Notes: generated by a model from the sequence alone, not told the origin. Numbered from the stretch's first letter, positions 18,833 to 27,356 are shown. The stretch: DNA of 64,000 nucleotides from Cyanobacteria bacterium SIG28 (GCA_015152525.1 SUTU01000010.1:30447-94446); one strand, 5' to 3'. Made by a program: numbers and translations.

Positions 18833-20434
18833 ATGATTATTAACGGTAAGATAGTAGATTTTAGACAACTGGCTGAAGAACTTAATCTTGAAGATTTACA
18901 ACTTGGTAACGACAAAGAGTTACTAAGTATATTTTCACAGTTTGATGATGGTGATAAAAAATTAAATAAAAAAGAGTTGGAAAAAATATTTAATGTATTT
19001 CAAAGTCTTGATAATCAAGATGATGGCTATGAAGGTTTGTTAACAAGAGGAGAACTAGAAGTTGGTGCGACAAAACTTGGAACAAACAGAAATGTCTTAA
19101 TAAAATTTATTGAAAAAGTAACCGGTGCTAATACAAAATTTTTGGCAAGCTCGATTGTTAATCAAATAAAAGATGCTAGCTGGTTCCGCAATACAGAGAA
19201 AGTTTTATCTAAAATTAACAAAAATAATGTTATGGATATTATTGATGAATATGACAAGCAAACAAATGAATCTTTGGTTGACGGCATTGACCAAGAAGCT
19301 TTTCTTGATATTAATGATGTAAAAAAATATATTTGTAAACCTTTAGCTGATTGTGCTAAAGAATTTGGAATTGAGTTCGATTATGAGAATATTGATGATT
19401 TAAGCGCTTTAAAAAGTCTTATTAATAAAACAAAAGAGGATATAAAAACTAAGACTTCAAATGTTTGTCAAACAGTTGTAACAGAAGAAAACGGTTATAT
19501 TCATGAAAAAGAGATTATCAATTTTAATGGTAAAAGAACAGAAGCAGAGTTAATTAAAGATGAAAATGGCAAGTTATTAACTGACACTTTGACAAGTTAT
19601 ACAGAAAGTGAAAGCGGTGTTGTAACAGTTGCAACAAAAAAAATAAGTTATTTTAAAAACAATTATAAAGAATTAAATTTAAGTTATCAGTATTCCCAAA
19701 CAGGTATAGAAGATTATATTATAAAAAACTCATATGGTAATAAGTTTAAAAATATTCGTGCACTTAAATCGAAAGATCCTGCAAGTTGTACGCAAGAAGA
19801 ACAAAAATTAATTAAACAATTTGATGATTTGATTAAATATGTAATAGAAGTTGGTAATGAATACGGCGTTGACCCTAATTTTATTGTTGCTATTATTCAT
19901 CAAGAAACAACGTTTGACGGAATGAGTGAAAGAGTAACTGGCAACAGTGGTAAAGGTTATATGCAAGTAACAGGCGCACCTATCAGAAACTATTTGGGTT
20001 GCACAAAGGCTGATTATAAAAATAATATTTATGTTTACAAAGAAAAATATAAAGATCAAATTTATGGCCATGAAATGAAAGAGCTTTTAAAATCAAGAGG
20101 TTTTGACCCAGATAAAGCTACTAATGACAAAGAAAAAGAAAGATTGGCTAAAGATATTTTAAATTATTTAATTAAGAATAAAGATGCAGATTTTAATATT
20201 AGATTGGGAGCATTAATTTTAAGAGATTACCAAAATGATATAACTAATGATAATGGTAATATTAAGGAAACTGCATTTGATTATAACGGTAACCCTGTTT
20301 TGCAAGATAAGTATTCCAGAGAAGTTAGAGATTATTACAATACAATACGAAAAGATAGTATTCCTGAAGAAGAAAGAGTAGATACAACTTATAAACATAC
20401 GATCAATAAATATGACAAGATTCTTAAAGAATAG
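18833..20434 (+). CDS. Acidic EF-hand-like/lytic transglycosylase-type (SLT) protein
   Basis: 533 aa, no signal peptide. The N-terminal 100 residues contain acidic EF-hand-like loops (FDDGDKKLNKKELEKIF; LDNQDDGYEGLLTRGELE), though spacing is imperfect for canonical calcium loops. The middle (about 200-300) is beta-rich. Residues about 335-450 look like a lysozyme-fold transglycosylase: EYGVDPNFIVAIIHQETTFD supplies the catalytic Glu, followed by GNSGKGYMQVTG. Peptidoglycan cleavage is therefore likely, but export must be non-Sec or the enzyme needs a partner. RBS AAGGTG. Expression is predicted from the sigma-28-type promoter. Confidence 0.75.
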   Translation: MIINGKIVDFRQLAEELNLEDLQLGNDKELLSIFSQFDDGDKKLNKKELEKIFNVFQSLDNQDDGYEGLLTRGELEVGATKLGTNRNVLIKFIEKVTGANTKFLASSIVNQIKDASWFRNTEKVLSKINKNNVMDIIDEYDKQTNESLVDGIDQEAFLDINDVKKYICKPLADCAKEFGIEFDYENIDDLSALKSLINKTKEDIKTKTSNVCQTVVTEENGYIHEKEIINFNGKRTEAELIKDENGKLLTDTLTSYTESESGVVTVATKKISYFKNNYKELNLSYQYSQTGIEDYIIKNSYGNKFKNIRALKSKDPASCTQEEQKLIKQFDDLIKYVIEVGNEYGVDPNFIVAIIHQETTFDGMSERVTGNSGKGYMQVTGAPIRNYLGCTKADYKNNIYVYKEKYKDQIYGHEMKELLKSRGFDPDKATNDKEKERLAKDILNYLIKNKDADFNIRLGALILRDYQNDITNDNGNIKETAFDYNGNPVLQDKYSREVRDYYNTIRKDSIPEEERVDTTYKHTINKYDKILKE

Positions 20435-20440
20435 ATATGC

Positions 20441-20446
20441 TATAAT
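20441..20446 (+). promoter_or_regulatory. pflA extended -10 box with very short leader
   Basis: TGCTATAAT (extended -10) ends 12 bp before the pflA ATG, with no Shine-Dalgarno between, so the leader is at most about 5 nt. Confidence 0.45.
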
Positions 20447-20457
20447 AATTAGTATCT

Positions 20458-21201
20458 ATGTCAAATGTTTTAGGAAAGATACACTCTATAGAAACTTGCG
20501 GTACTGTTGACGGTCCCGGAATTCGTTTTGTAGTCTTTTTCCAAGGCTGTCCTATGCGATGTTTGTATTGTCATAATCCTGACAGTTGGAATTTGAGTTC
20601 TGAAAATCTATATTCTGTTGAAGAAATTTTAGAACAATATGAAGGCGTTAAGGAGTTTTGCAAAGGAGGAATTACCGTAACAGGTGGCGAACCTCTTGTG
20701 CAGATAGATTTTTTGACAGAACTTTTTAGACAAGCTAAGGGAAAAAATATTCATACTGCATTGGATACTTCAGGAATTTTATTTGACAAAAATAATACTA
20801 ATAAAATTGACGAACTTTTAAAATATACTGATTTAGTGCTTTTAGATATTAAACATATTGATAATGAAGAGCATATAAAGCTTACAAAGCATTCGAATAA
20901 AAATGTTTTAGAATTTGCTCAATATTTATCGGAAAATAATATCCCTGTTTGGATAAGGCATGTTGTTGTTCCTGAAATAACCTATAAAGAAGAATATTTA
21001 ACTCAATTAGGCGAATTTCTTGCTTGTTTGAAAAATATTAAAGCGTTGGATGTTCTTCCATATCACGATATGGCAAAGAGTAAATACAAAGAATTGGGAT
21101 TGGATTATCAACTGGAAAATATTCCTCAATTAACAAAAGATGAAGCCATAAATGCAAGAAACATTATTGTAAAAGCTATAAAACGAACAAAACAAGCCTA
21201 A
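20458..21201 (+). CDS. pflA: Pyruvate formate-lyase activating enzyme (radical SAM)
   Basis: Generates the glycyl radical on pyruvate formate-lyase using SAM and a 4Fe-4S cluster, pointing to fermentative metabolism. The N-terminus has SIETCGTVDGPGIRFVVFFQ and the cluster motif CPMRCLYCHNP (CxxxCxxC, near residue 31-38). GGITVTGGEPL is the SAM-binding GGE motif, and the C-terminal LPYHDMAKSKYKELG is typical of PflA. 247 aa. No pfl structural gene is adjacent. The ATG has no RBS and sits just after an extended -10 box. Confidence 0.93.
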   Translation: MSNVLGKIHSIETCGTVDGPGIRFVVFFQGCPMRCLYCHNPDSWNLSSENLYSVEEILEQYEGVKEFCKGGITVTGGEPLVQIDFLTELFRQAKGKNIHTALDTSGILFDKNNTNKIDELLKYTDLVLLDIKHIDNEEHIKLTKHSNKNVLEFAQYLSENNIPVWIRHVVVPEITYKEEYLTQLGEFLACLKNIKALDVLPYHDMAKSKYKELGLDYQLENIPQLTKDEAINARNIIVKAIKRTKQA

Positions 21202-21285
21202 GTAAAGAATATATAAAGGCTTGTAAAAAATATGCTAAACTAGAGATATACAGAATAGTGGTTAGTTTTATAGGAGAGGAAAAAT

Positions 21286-22407
21286 ATGATGATACCTATT
21301 TTAGATTCAAAAAGACAATACGCAAAAATTGGTGCAGAAGTTGAAAAAGCAGTTTGTGAAGTTCTTCGCTCAGGCTCTTATATTTTAGGACCAAATTGTA
21401 AAGCGTTAGAAACAGAACTTGCAAAATACATAGGTTGTAACTATACAGTAACACTAAACTCAGGTACTGACGCTCTACACCTAGCTCTTAGAGCTTTAGA
21501 TATAGGTGCTGGAGATGAAGTTATTACAACAGCATTTACTTTTGTAGCAACAACAGAAGCAATTGGTATCGTTGGCGCTCATCCTGTATTTGCAGATATT
21601 AATCCGGATACATTTAATATTGACCCGGCAAGTATTGAAGCAGCAATTACTCCTCGTACAAAAGCAATTATACCTGTTCATTTATATGGTCAACCTTGTG
21701 ATATGGATGCAATTATGGATATTGCAAAACGTCATAACTTATACGTTATTGAAGATTGTTGCCAAGCAATTGGTGCATTATATAAAGGTAAAATGGTTGG
21801 TACATTCGGTGATATCGGATGTTTCAGCTTCTATCCAACCAAAAACTTAGGTGGTATGGGTGATGGCGGTTTAATCTCCGTAAACTCAGAAAATCTTAAA
21901 AATAGAATTATTGCTTTAAGAAACCATGGTGGTGCAGTTAGATATTATCACGATGAAATCGGTGTAAACTCTCGCCTTGATGAAATTCAAGCAGCTATAT
22001 TGAGAATTAAATTAAACTATATTGACGAATGGAATTCTGCAAGACGTGATCATGCAAAAACTTATAACGAATTATTTGCAGGCTGTGCTGATGTTATTAC
22101 ACCATCAGAATTAGATGATACATATTGTGTTTATCACCAATATACTGTAAAAATTCCTAACAGAGATAATATTCACAAGATGTTGCAAGAAGCAGGAATT
22201 GGTGCAATGCTTTATTATCCTGTACCTTTACACTTGCAAAAAGTTCATTCACATCTTGGATTTACTAAAGGTATGTTACCTCATACTGAAAAGAATACTG
22301 AGCTTGTTATTTCGCTTCCAATGTTCCCTGAATTGACATTAGAAGAACAAAAAACAGTTGCATCAACATTGATTAGCTGTATTGAAAAATCAAAAGCATT
22401 AGTATAA
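21286..22407 (+). CDS. DegT/DnrJ/EryC1/StrS-type PLP sugar aminotransferase
   Basis: Transfers an amino group to keto-sugar nucleotides for surface polysaccharide or glycan precursors. Conserved: LNSGTDALHLALRAL, TAFTFVATTEAI, IPVHLYGQP, VIEDCCQAIGA, and FYPTKNLGGMGDGG carrying the PLP lysine near residue 187. NHGGAVRYYHDEIGVNSRLDEIQAAIL follows. 373 aa is standard. GGAGAGG precedes the ATG. It is monocistronic with its own terminator; no other sugar gene is adjacent, so the substrate is unknown. Confidence 0.9.
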   Translation: MMIPILDSKRQYAKIGAEVEKAVCEVLRSGSYILGPNCKALETELAKYIGCNYTVTLNSGTDALHLALRALDIGAGDEVITTAFTFVATTEAIGIVGAHPVFADINPDTFNIDPASIEAAITPRTKAIIPVHLYGQPCDMDAIMDIAKRHNLYVIEDCCQAIGALYKGKMVGTFGDIGCFSFYPTKNLGGMGDGGLISVNSENLKNRIIALRNHGGAVRYYHDEIGVNSRLDEIQAAILRIKLNYIDEWNSARRDHAKTYNELFAGCADVITPSELDDTYCVYHQYTVKIPNRDNIHKMLQEAGIGAMLYYPVPLHLQKVHSHLGFTKGMLPHTEKNTELVISLPMFPELTLEEQKTVASTLISCIEKSKALV

Positions 22408-22423
22408 TTTTAAATTTTCATGC

Positions 22424-22453
22424 AAAAAGCCGGTTTTTAAAAACCGGCTTTTT
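22424..22453 (+). terminator. Rho-independent terminator
   Basis: AAAAAGCCGGTTTTT/AAACCGGCTTTTT hairpin after the aminotransferase gene. Confidence 0.9.
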
Positions 22454-22477
22454 CTATTTATTATTAAATCATTAATA

Positions 22478-22529
22478 TTTGTAACAATCTTTCAAAATAG
22501 ATTAAAGTTTCAAGAAAATTTGCCGATAT
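22478..22529 (+). promoter_or_regulatory. Sigma-28-type promoter with decamer box
   Basis: TTTGTAACAA (22478-22487) lies 25 bp before -35 TAAAGTTT (22503-22510); 11-bp spacer; -10 GCCGATAT (22522-22529), a full match to the sigma-28 pattern. It overlaps the track's TTG start at 22520, which therefore cannot be used. Confidence 0.85.
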
Positions 22530-22561
22530 ATTTATTACCAAGACTAAAGGATGTGTGTGTC

Positions 22562-23068
22562 ATGACAGGTAATATTAATCCGGCGAGTAATCATTTTCGT
22601 ATAAGTATTGCGATTGATTATGAATACCAACAAATTATAAAAAGGCTTGAACAATATGGTATTAAACCCAGTGGAAATAAATACCATGACAAAATGGTTT
22701 TGCATAGAATTGAACTTCAAGAAGCTAAAAACGAAAACTGTGTAACTAATAAATTTTTAACTGTAACCCAACAAGAACAGCAAAGAATACAAGATAAGAA
22801 AAAAGAAAAAAAGAAGGAAATAAACCCTGAAATTGATTACGAGAGTGCTAAAGGTCAAAAAATACTAGGTGAACAAATTATGCTTGCAATTCAGATGAAG
22901 GAGGAAGAAAAAAAACGAATTGCCCAAAAAGATAAAGAAGAAAGAATTAAACAAGCAAAATTTGAAGAAAAATTAGAAGATGAAGAAAGGATTGCTCAAA
23001 AAGCGATTGAAGAGGCTGATAACGATTTGCATAAAAAAGTTCGTGATATAAATCCGTTTTTACAGTAA
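22562..23068 (+). CDS. Hypothetical charged coiled-coil protein of the sigma-28-type regulon
   Basis: The start is moved to ATG 22562 (MTGNINPASNHF), because the track start lies inside the -10 element; AAAGGAT sits nine bases upstream. 168 aa, no signal peptide. The N-terminus carries the Ser/Asn-then-Phe tag (Phe at 12). A compact region follows to about residue 65, then a long Lys/Glu helix (about 75-155) predicted as a single coiled coil (QDKKKEKKKE, KDKEERIKQAKFEEKLEDEE). No recognised domain. Confidence 0.7.
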   Translation: MTGNINPASNHFRISIAIDYEYQQIIKRLEQYGIKPSGNKYHDKMVLHRIELQEAKNENCVTNKFLTVTQQEQQRIQDKKKEKKKEINPEIDYESAKGQKILGEQIMLAIQMKEEEKKRIAQKDKEERIKQAKFEEKLEDEERIAQKAIEEADNDLHKKVRDINPFLQ

Positions 23069-23118
23069 ATAAAGAAAAGCAGATATTTTAAAAAGTGTTT
23101 TTATGCAATAATATTTGC

Positions 23119-23928
23119 ATGGTTAGAGAATTTGATTTTTATATTGTACCAACACCGATTGGAAATATTCAGGATATAACGCTTAGGGCAATAGAAATTC
23201 TTAAAAGCGTTGATTTGATTGCTTGTGAGGATACTCGTGTTACTCAAAAACTCTTAAATCATTATGAAATTAAGACAAAATGTATTTCTTATCATAAATA
23301 CAATGAGTGTGAACGAGTAGAATTTTTCTTGAAAGAATTATCAGAAGGCAAAAAAATAGCACTTGTTTCTGATGCCGGTACACCTTTGATCTGTGATCCC
23401 GGTGAGATTATTGTTTCGGCATTAATAGAAGCCGGTTATTCGATAACATCATTACCCGGAGCTTGTGCTGTAACAACATTTTTATCAGAAATCCCAAGAA
23501 ATGGCGAGCAGTTTACCTTTATCGGATTTATACCAAGAACAGAAAACCAGATAACAGAAGTTGCAAAGAAATATGCAGGAAGTGATTTTGTTTTCTATGA
23601 TTCACCCGAGCGAATTTTAAAAACATTAAAAATTATTCAAAAGGTTAGAGGTGAAGTTAAAATAGCACTTGGACGAGAATTATCAAAATTGTTTGAAGAA
23701 GTTGTTGTAAATAATATTTCAGAAGTTATAAAGCATTTTGAAACAGGTATAAAAGGCGAAATTGTTTGTATGGTTTATGCCGATAAAAAAACAGACGATT
23801 TTGAAATGGAATTTAGAATAAAAGAGCTTAAATCTAAAGGATATAAGGATAAGGATATCTCGATTATATTATCAACATTATTCAAATATAATAAAAATGA
23901 AGTTTATAAAAAAAGCCTAGAGGGGTAG
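23119..23928 (+). CDS. rsmI: 16S rRNA (cytidine-2'-O)-methyltransferase
   Basis: SAM-dependent 2'-O-methylation of C1402 in 16S rRNA. Tetrapyrrole-methylase fold: IVPTPIGNIQDITLRAIEIL, LIACEDTRVTQKLL, ALVSDAGTPLICDPG, and SLPGACAVTTFLSEIP, then FIGFIPR. The start is placed at ATG 23119 (MVREFDF), the family-like start. The track start adds eight unlikely residues and would read through a -10 sequence AATAAT (23107-23112) preceded by TGC. The ATG falls seven bases past it with no RBS, so the message may be leaderless. 269 aa. Confidence 0.93.
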   Translation: MVREFDFYIVPTPIGNIQDITLRAIEILKSVDLIACEDTRVTQKLLNHYEIKTKCISYHKYNECERVEFFLKELSEGKKIALVSDAGTPLICDPGEIIVSALIEAGYSITSLPGACAVTTFLSEIPRNGEQFTFIGFIPRTENQITEVAKKYAGSDFVFYDSPERILKTLKIIQKVRGEVKIALGRELSKLFEEVVVNNISEVIKHFETGIKGEIVCMVYADKKTDDFEMEFRIKELKSKGYKDKDISIILSTLFKYNKNEVYKKSLEG

Positions 23929-23934
23929 GGGTAG

Positions 23935-24199
23935 GGGTAAATGTAAGGGTTGGTTGGTGAAAACTACTAACTTCCGGTCATCTTTGAGGGCAAATGTAAG
24001 GGTTGGTTGGTGAAAACTACTAACTTCCAGTCATTATTGAGGGTAAATGTAAGGATTGGTTAGTGAAAACTACTAACTTCCGGTCATTATTGAGGGCAAA
24101 TGTAAGGGTTGGTTGGTGAAAACTACTAACTTCCGGTCATCTTTGAGGGTAAATGTAGGGGTTGGTTGGTGAAAACTACTAACTTTCAGTCATCTTTGA
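23935..24199. repeat. Five tandem copies of a 53-bp repeat
   Basis: Units at 23935, 23988, 24041, 24094 and 24147, each exactly 53 bp and over 90% alike, beginning GGG(T/C)AAATGTAAGG and containing CTACTAACTT. A decayed sixth unit begins at 24200. The unit length is not a multiple of three and there are no spacers, so it is neither coding nor CRISPR. Within each unit GTTGGT/ACTAAC can pair. A fragment of the same unit occurs near 40683-40730. Confidence 0.9.
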
Positions 24200-24268
24200 G
24201 GGCAAATAAAAAAGCTGGTCGGTAAGACTACAAGCCTAAATAGTACTGTTTTAAAATACTTCAGTATA

Positions 24269-24330
24269 CTTGTAACAGTTTGTAAACATTTGTTATAAAA
24301 TCCTAAAGTTTTTTCAAAAAATGCCGATAT
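24269..24330 (+). promoter_or_regulatory. Sigma-28-type promoter with three phased decamers
   Basis: CTTGTAACAG, TTTGTAAACA and TTTGTTATAA are head-to-tail decamers starting 35, 25 and 15 bp before -35 TAAAGTTT (24304-24311). 11-bp spacer; -10 GCCGATAT (24323-24330). The most complete example in the window. Confidence 0.85.
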
Positions 24331-24375
24331 ATATAATACGGCAGATAGATAGATTTTGGAAAGGACAGTCAGGAT

Positions 24376-24531
24376 ATGTTGAAGAAAATTTTAACCCCGT
24401 CGAGTAATACATTTAGCGGAGTTGAGTTTATATTAAGAGGAGCAAAGAAACGCCGAGCCATGGCGATTTCGAATGCTGTAGCCGTAAATGCCGAAACAGG
24501 CGTACAGGTGAAACTACAGGCTGTGAAGTAA
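24376..24531 (+). CDS. 51-aa small protein of the sigma-28-type regulon (absent from ORF track)
   Basis: An ATG at 24376 follows AAGGAC and opens a 51-codon frame ending TAA at 24529-24531. The protein begins MLKKILTPSSNTFSG, which fits the N-terminal tag (Phe at 13), then a basic patch (RGAKKRRAMA) and a polar valine-rich tail. The evidence for a gene is the unusually good sigma-28-type promoter 45 bp upstream and a strong terminator 40 bp downstream. Family unknown. Confidence 0.6.
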   Translation: MLKKILTPSSNTFSGVEFILRGAKKRRAMAISNAVAVNAETGVQVKLQAVK

Positions 24532-24570
24532 CGGGACTTGAACGTTAAGTAAGAATGGCTGAGAGTAATT

Positions 24571-24603
24571 AAAATAGCTGATATTTTATCAGCTATTTTT
24601 TTA
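24571..24603 (+). terminator. Rho-independent terminator of the 51-aa gene
   Basis: 13-bp stem AAAATAGCTGATA/TATCAGCTATTTT followed by T-run. Confidence 0.9.
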
Positions 24604-24661
24604 AGAATAAATAAAATTTTGAAAAATAATATATTTGTGTTATTATAAATAATGTCGCTAA

Positions 24662-24751
24662 GGAAACGTGGCCGAGTCGGCTTAAGGCGGCACCCTGCTA
24701 AGGTGTTGTGTGGGGTAACCTGCACCGAGAGTTCGAATCTCTCCGTTTCCG
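24662..24751 (+). tRNA. tRNA-Ser (GCU)
   Basis: Acceptor GGAAACG/CGTTTCC, class II with a long variable arm, anticodon loop CTGCTAA giving GCU (reads AGC/AGU), T-loop GTTCGAATC. No CCA is encoded. A terminator follows. Confidence 0.95.
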
Positions 24752-24757
24752 GATTTT

Positions 24758-24792
24758 AAAAGGATTTCAGAAAACTTCTGAAATCCTTTTTT
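24758..24792 (+). terminator. Terminator after tRNA-Ser
   Basis: AAAAGGATTTCAGAA/TTCTGAAATCCTTTT hairpin and T-run. Confidence 0.85.
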
Positions 24793-24869
24793 GTATTTTT
24801 TTGTGTATTTTGTTAATGCAATTAAACTTTCGGTTTGAGAAGAAAGAACAGTAAGTTTGAGAAATATTT

Positions 24870-24896
24870 TGGTGCAAAAAATTGCACCCTACCGGC
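24870..24896 (+). repeat. Palindromic element GGTGCAA..TTGCACCCTACC (left side of SIR2 remnant)
   Basis: A short hairpin-forming repeat. It is the inverted partner of the element at 25928-25953; both have their CCCTACC/GGTAGGG side facing the SIR2-like gene. Confidence 0.6.
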
Positions 24897-24942
24897 TAAA
24901 CCTAGGGGTAAATATATAAATAGTATTTTTATTTTTGAAATT

Positions 24943-25947
24943 TTACTGAGATATAACATATGTTTTAAATTCGTTGATACAATTTTCAAAAGCAATTTCT
25001 TTAAATATAATATTTTTACAAATTGATTTATATTTTCTTCTTTTGTTTCTATCAAATTTTTTATCAATAACTACAACATTTTTATTTTCCATATCAACTC
25101 TATTAAAGAGGGCTTTTATATTATAGTCTGCATCTGGGAAAGAATACCCGATAAAAATTATGTTTTTTGCACTTCTTAAATCATATAAAGCTTTAAAATA
25201 AAGTTCTTTTAGTATACTATTTTTAAAATTTTTATTATAAGTGGGTGGAACAATGAGTACATCGTATTTACAGTTGTCTAATGGACACTTTGCGACTTGT
25301 TTACTTAAACCGAAGAACTCTGGTTCTTTAAGAATTCCATTATCTAAATTATATTTAGCGTGAATAAAAGGTGTGTATAAAACTTTATTGCAATTACTGC
25401 AATATAGCCAATCGATACTTCCGTGTAATTTATATACATTTATGATTTGCGAATAATTTTCATTTTCGTTAGGTTTGTCCCAGCAATAGAATGGATTAAT
25501 TCTTTTTGAATAATCATCATAATAATTTGCAAAATCAATATTATAATCAAGTAAACAATTTTGAATGTATAAACTTTCAAAGGATTCAAAAAAACAAGAG
25601 TCATAGTTTGTTGTTATAATTGAAATTTTGTGGTTTAAATTAAATAATTCTTGCCAAAATTTATCATATATTTCAAAGGCTTTCTTATCATAGGTATCTA
25701 ACTCTATAACTCCAAAAATAAGTTGTGTCAAAATCTGCCATATATCCTTTAATTTGTTAATATGATATTTTGAATTTAAATTTTCACCTTGGCTTATAAA
25801 AAAATCTAGAAAAGAGTATATTTCTTCAATTGTAGGGAAGTTTTTACAATTCTCAGTGTAATTAAAATTGTCTTTTAAAAAATCAATAAAAATTTTACCA
25901 ATTTTACTCTCTTTAATTTCACTATTAGTTGGTAGGGTGCATTGCAA
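24943..25947 (-). pseudogene. SIR2-like domain protein, 5'-truncated
   Basis: 334 codons. The C-terminal part of a SIR2-type Rossmann domain is clear: ISIITTNYDSCF, YKLHGSIDWLYC, a zinc-ribbon pair (CSNC and CPLDNC), IIFIGYSFPDADYNIK and NVVVIDKK. The N-terminal glycine-rich GAGAS-type NAD motif is missing. The track start is a TTG inside the palindromic repeat at 25928-25953, so the first residues are repeat-encoded. Such SIR2 proteins are often NAD-depleting or anti-phage effectors; this copy is probably inactive. It is AT-rich and flanked by inverted repeats, consistent with horizontal acquisition. Confidence 0.7.
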
Positions 25948-25953
25948 TGCACC
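25928..25953. repeat. Palindromic element GGTAGGGTGCATTGCAATGCACC
   Basis: TGCATTGCAATGCA is a perfect palindrome. Together with 24870-24896 it brackets the SIR2 remnant in inverted orientation. The following bases to 26159 are non-coding, with low-complexity GC-rich runs and a decayed REP-like segment (CTGGATTGCTTCGG, CTCGCAATGACG). Confidence 0.6.
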
Positions 25954-26159
25954 TTTTTGATATCAAAATTCCCAAATAGGACTTTTTAGGGACATTGCTA
26001 AAACTCCCTCACCTTAGGGAGAGGGGTGGGGTGAGGGGGCGGTTTTAATAAATTCAAAGTCCATCAAAAGACCGTTTTGGTCCAGTTTGGATTGGTAAAC
26101 TTCCGACTGTTTAAAATCGGCAAGAACTGGATTGCTTCGGACTTACGCCCTCGCAATGA

Positions 26160-26537
26160 CGAAAAAGACTAGACCATTTACATATGATAATAAAAGTTGA
26201 TAGTATAAGTGATTATCCTAAAATTATCTATTCAATGAAGTATTATTTTTCAAAACACATTAAGGTAGAAAAAATAAGTTTATCAGAAAGTAAAATTAAA
26301 AAAGGCGAAAAATGTGTATGGCAAAGAAGGTATTGGGAACATACAATAAGGAATGAACAAGATTTTAATCGACATTTAGATTATATACATTACAATCCGA
26401 TTAAACATAATTTAGTTAAATCATCAAAAGATTATAAGTATACAACATTTCAAAAATTTGTTAAATTAGGTTTTTATGAAGAAAATTGGTGTAATTTTGA
26501 GGATAAAAACAAAATTGCAGATTTAGATTTTGAATAA
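26160..26537 (+). pseudogene. REP-associated tyrosine transposase (RAYT, Y1/HUH family), 5'-truncated
   Basis: The track ORF starts at ATG 26184, but the frame is open from 26160 and encodes HLH (HUH metal motif) immediately upstream: DHLHMIIKV. The C-terminal half is typical: WQRRYWEHTIR, HLDYIHYNPIKHNLV and YTTFQKFVKLGFYEENW, with the catalytic Tyr in the YIHYNP region. About 60 N-terminal residues expected for the family are missing and are preceded by a stop, so it is likely inactive. REP-like elements lie on both sides, as is usual for RAYTs. Confidence 0.75.
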
Positions 26538-26540
26538 TTT

Positions 26541-26602
26541 TGGTGGGAATGAATTTTAAATTATATCAAAGGTACAAGTTTATAGCATTTCCCACCCTAC
26601 CA
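26541..26602 (-). repeat. REP/MITE-like element next to RAYT remnant
   Basis: GGTGGGAATG ... CATTTCCCACCCTACC; inverted relative of 8614-8676, starting four bases after the transposase stop codon. Confidence 0.6.
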
Positions 26603-26648
26603 ACTCTACCAGCTTAGTTGATGGAAAATGTCATATAAGTTTAAAATT

Positions 26649-27356
26649 TTAGCGAAAAATTTTCCATAATATAGTCATTACACACATAAAAAGAATTAAT
26701 TCTACACCTACAACAAAAGAGATAATATTGTTGCTTGTTCCCATATTAAAAAGATAATTGCTTAAAGGTATTATAATAAAAAGATTAAGCATAAATAGAA
26801 TAAAAATGATTAAAGAAAATATAAACCCTTTGGGAGAGAACATGCTACCTAATAAACCGGATTTGTATAATTTTTTAATTTTTGTTTTTCGGGAAAAATT
26901 AGTTTCTAAGTCTTCTGACATAACGTAATTAATTTCAAAAAACTTTTCTAATTCTTTTATTTGGTTATGTTGAATAGGTATAGAAAATGATAAATCATTG
27001 TCAGTCCAAAATTTGATAGAGTCACTTTCGCTTCTACTTGTTGTAAGTTCAACATTTACATACTTTATTTGGCTAAAATGAATTATTTTATCTTTGTATT
27101 CTTGACCGTTATTTGAGGTAGCATTATAACTGACTATTCTTTTTTCCGTATCAATTTTTACATCTAAAACATCAAAAGAATTTTTATAAAAAGAAATAAA
27201 TGTCGCCATAAAGCCTGCAAATGTCATAAAAATAAAAAGCCAAAATAAGTATATTCGTTCGCTATAAAATGTAACTAAAGAGAGAGTCCCAAAAAATATT
27301 ATGCTCCCAATACAAGCTAATCTATTTGATTTTATAGAATTATATTTTATTATCAT
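26649..27356 (-). CDS. Hypothetical membrane protein
   Basis: 235 aa. Two membrane segments near the N-terminus (ACIGSIIFFGTLSLVTFY; FWLFIFMTFAGFMATFISF), a soluble mostly beta region at about 60-135 resembling a PH-like sensor or anchor (VLDVKIDTEKRIVSYNA, IHFSQIKYVNVELTTS), and two more membrane segments at the C-terminus. Very AT-rich. It lies in the accessory region with no operon partner; function unknown. Confidence 0.6.
   Translation of the reverse strand: MIIKYNSIKSNRLACIGSIIFFGTLSLVTFYSERIYLFWLFIFMTFAGFMATFISFYKNSFDVLDVKIDTEKRIVSYNATSNNGQEYKDKIIHFSQIKYVNVELTTSRSESDSIKFWTDNDLSFSIPIQHNQIKELEKFFEINYVMSEDLETNFSRKTKIKKLYKSGLLGSMFSPKGFIFSLIIFILFMLNLFIIIPLSNYLFNMGTSNNIISFVVGVELILFMCVMTILWKIFR

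Noticed and set aside
23935-24199. Possible CRISPR array
   Set aside because: Units are contiguous without unique spacers and no cas gene is nearby.
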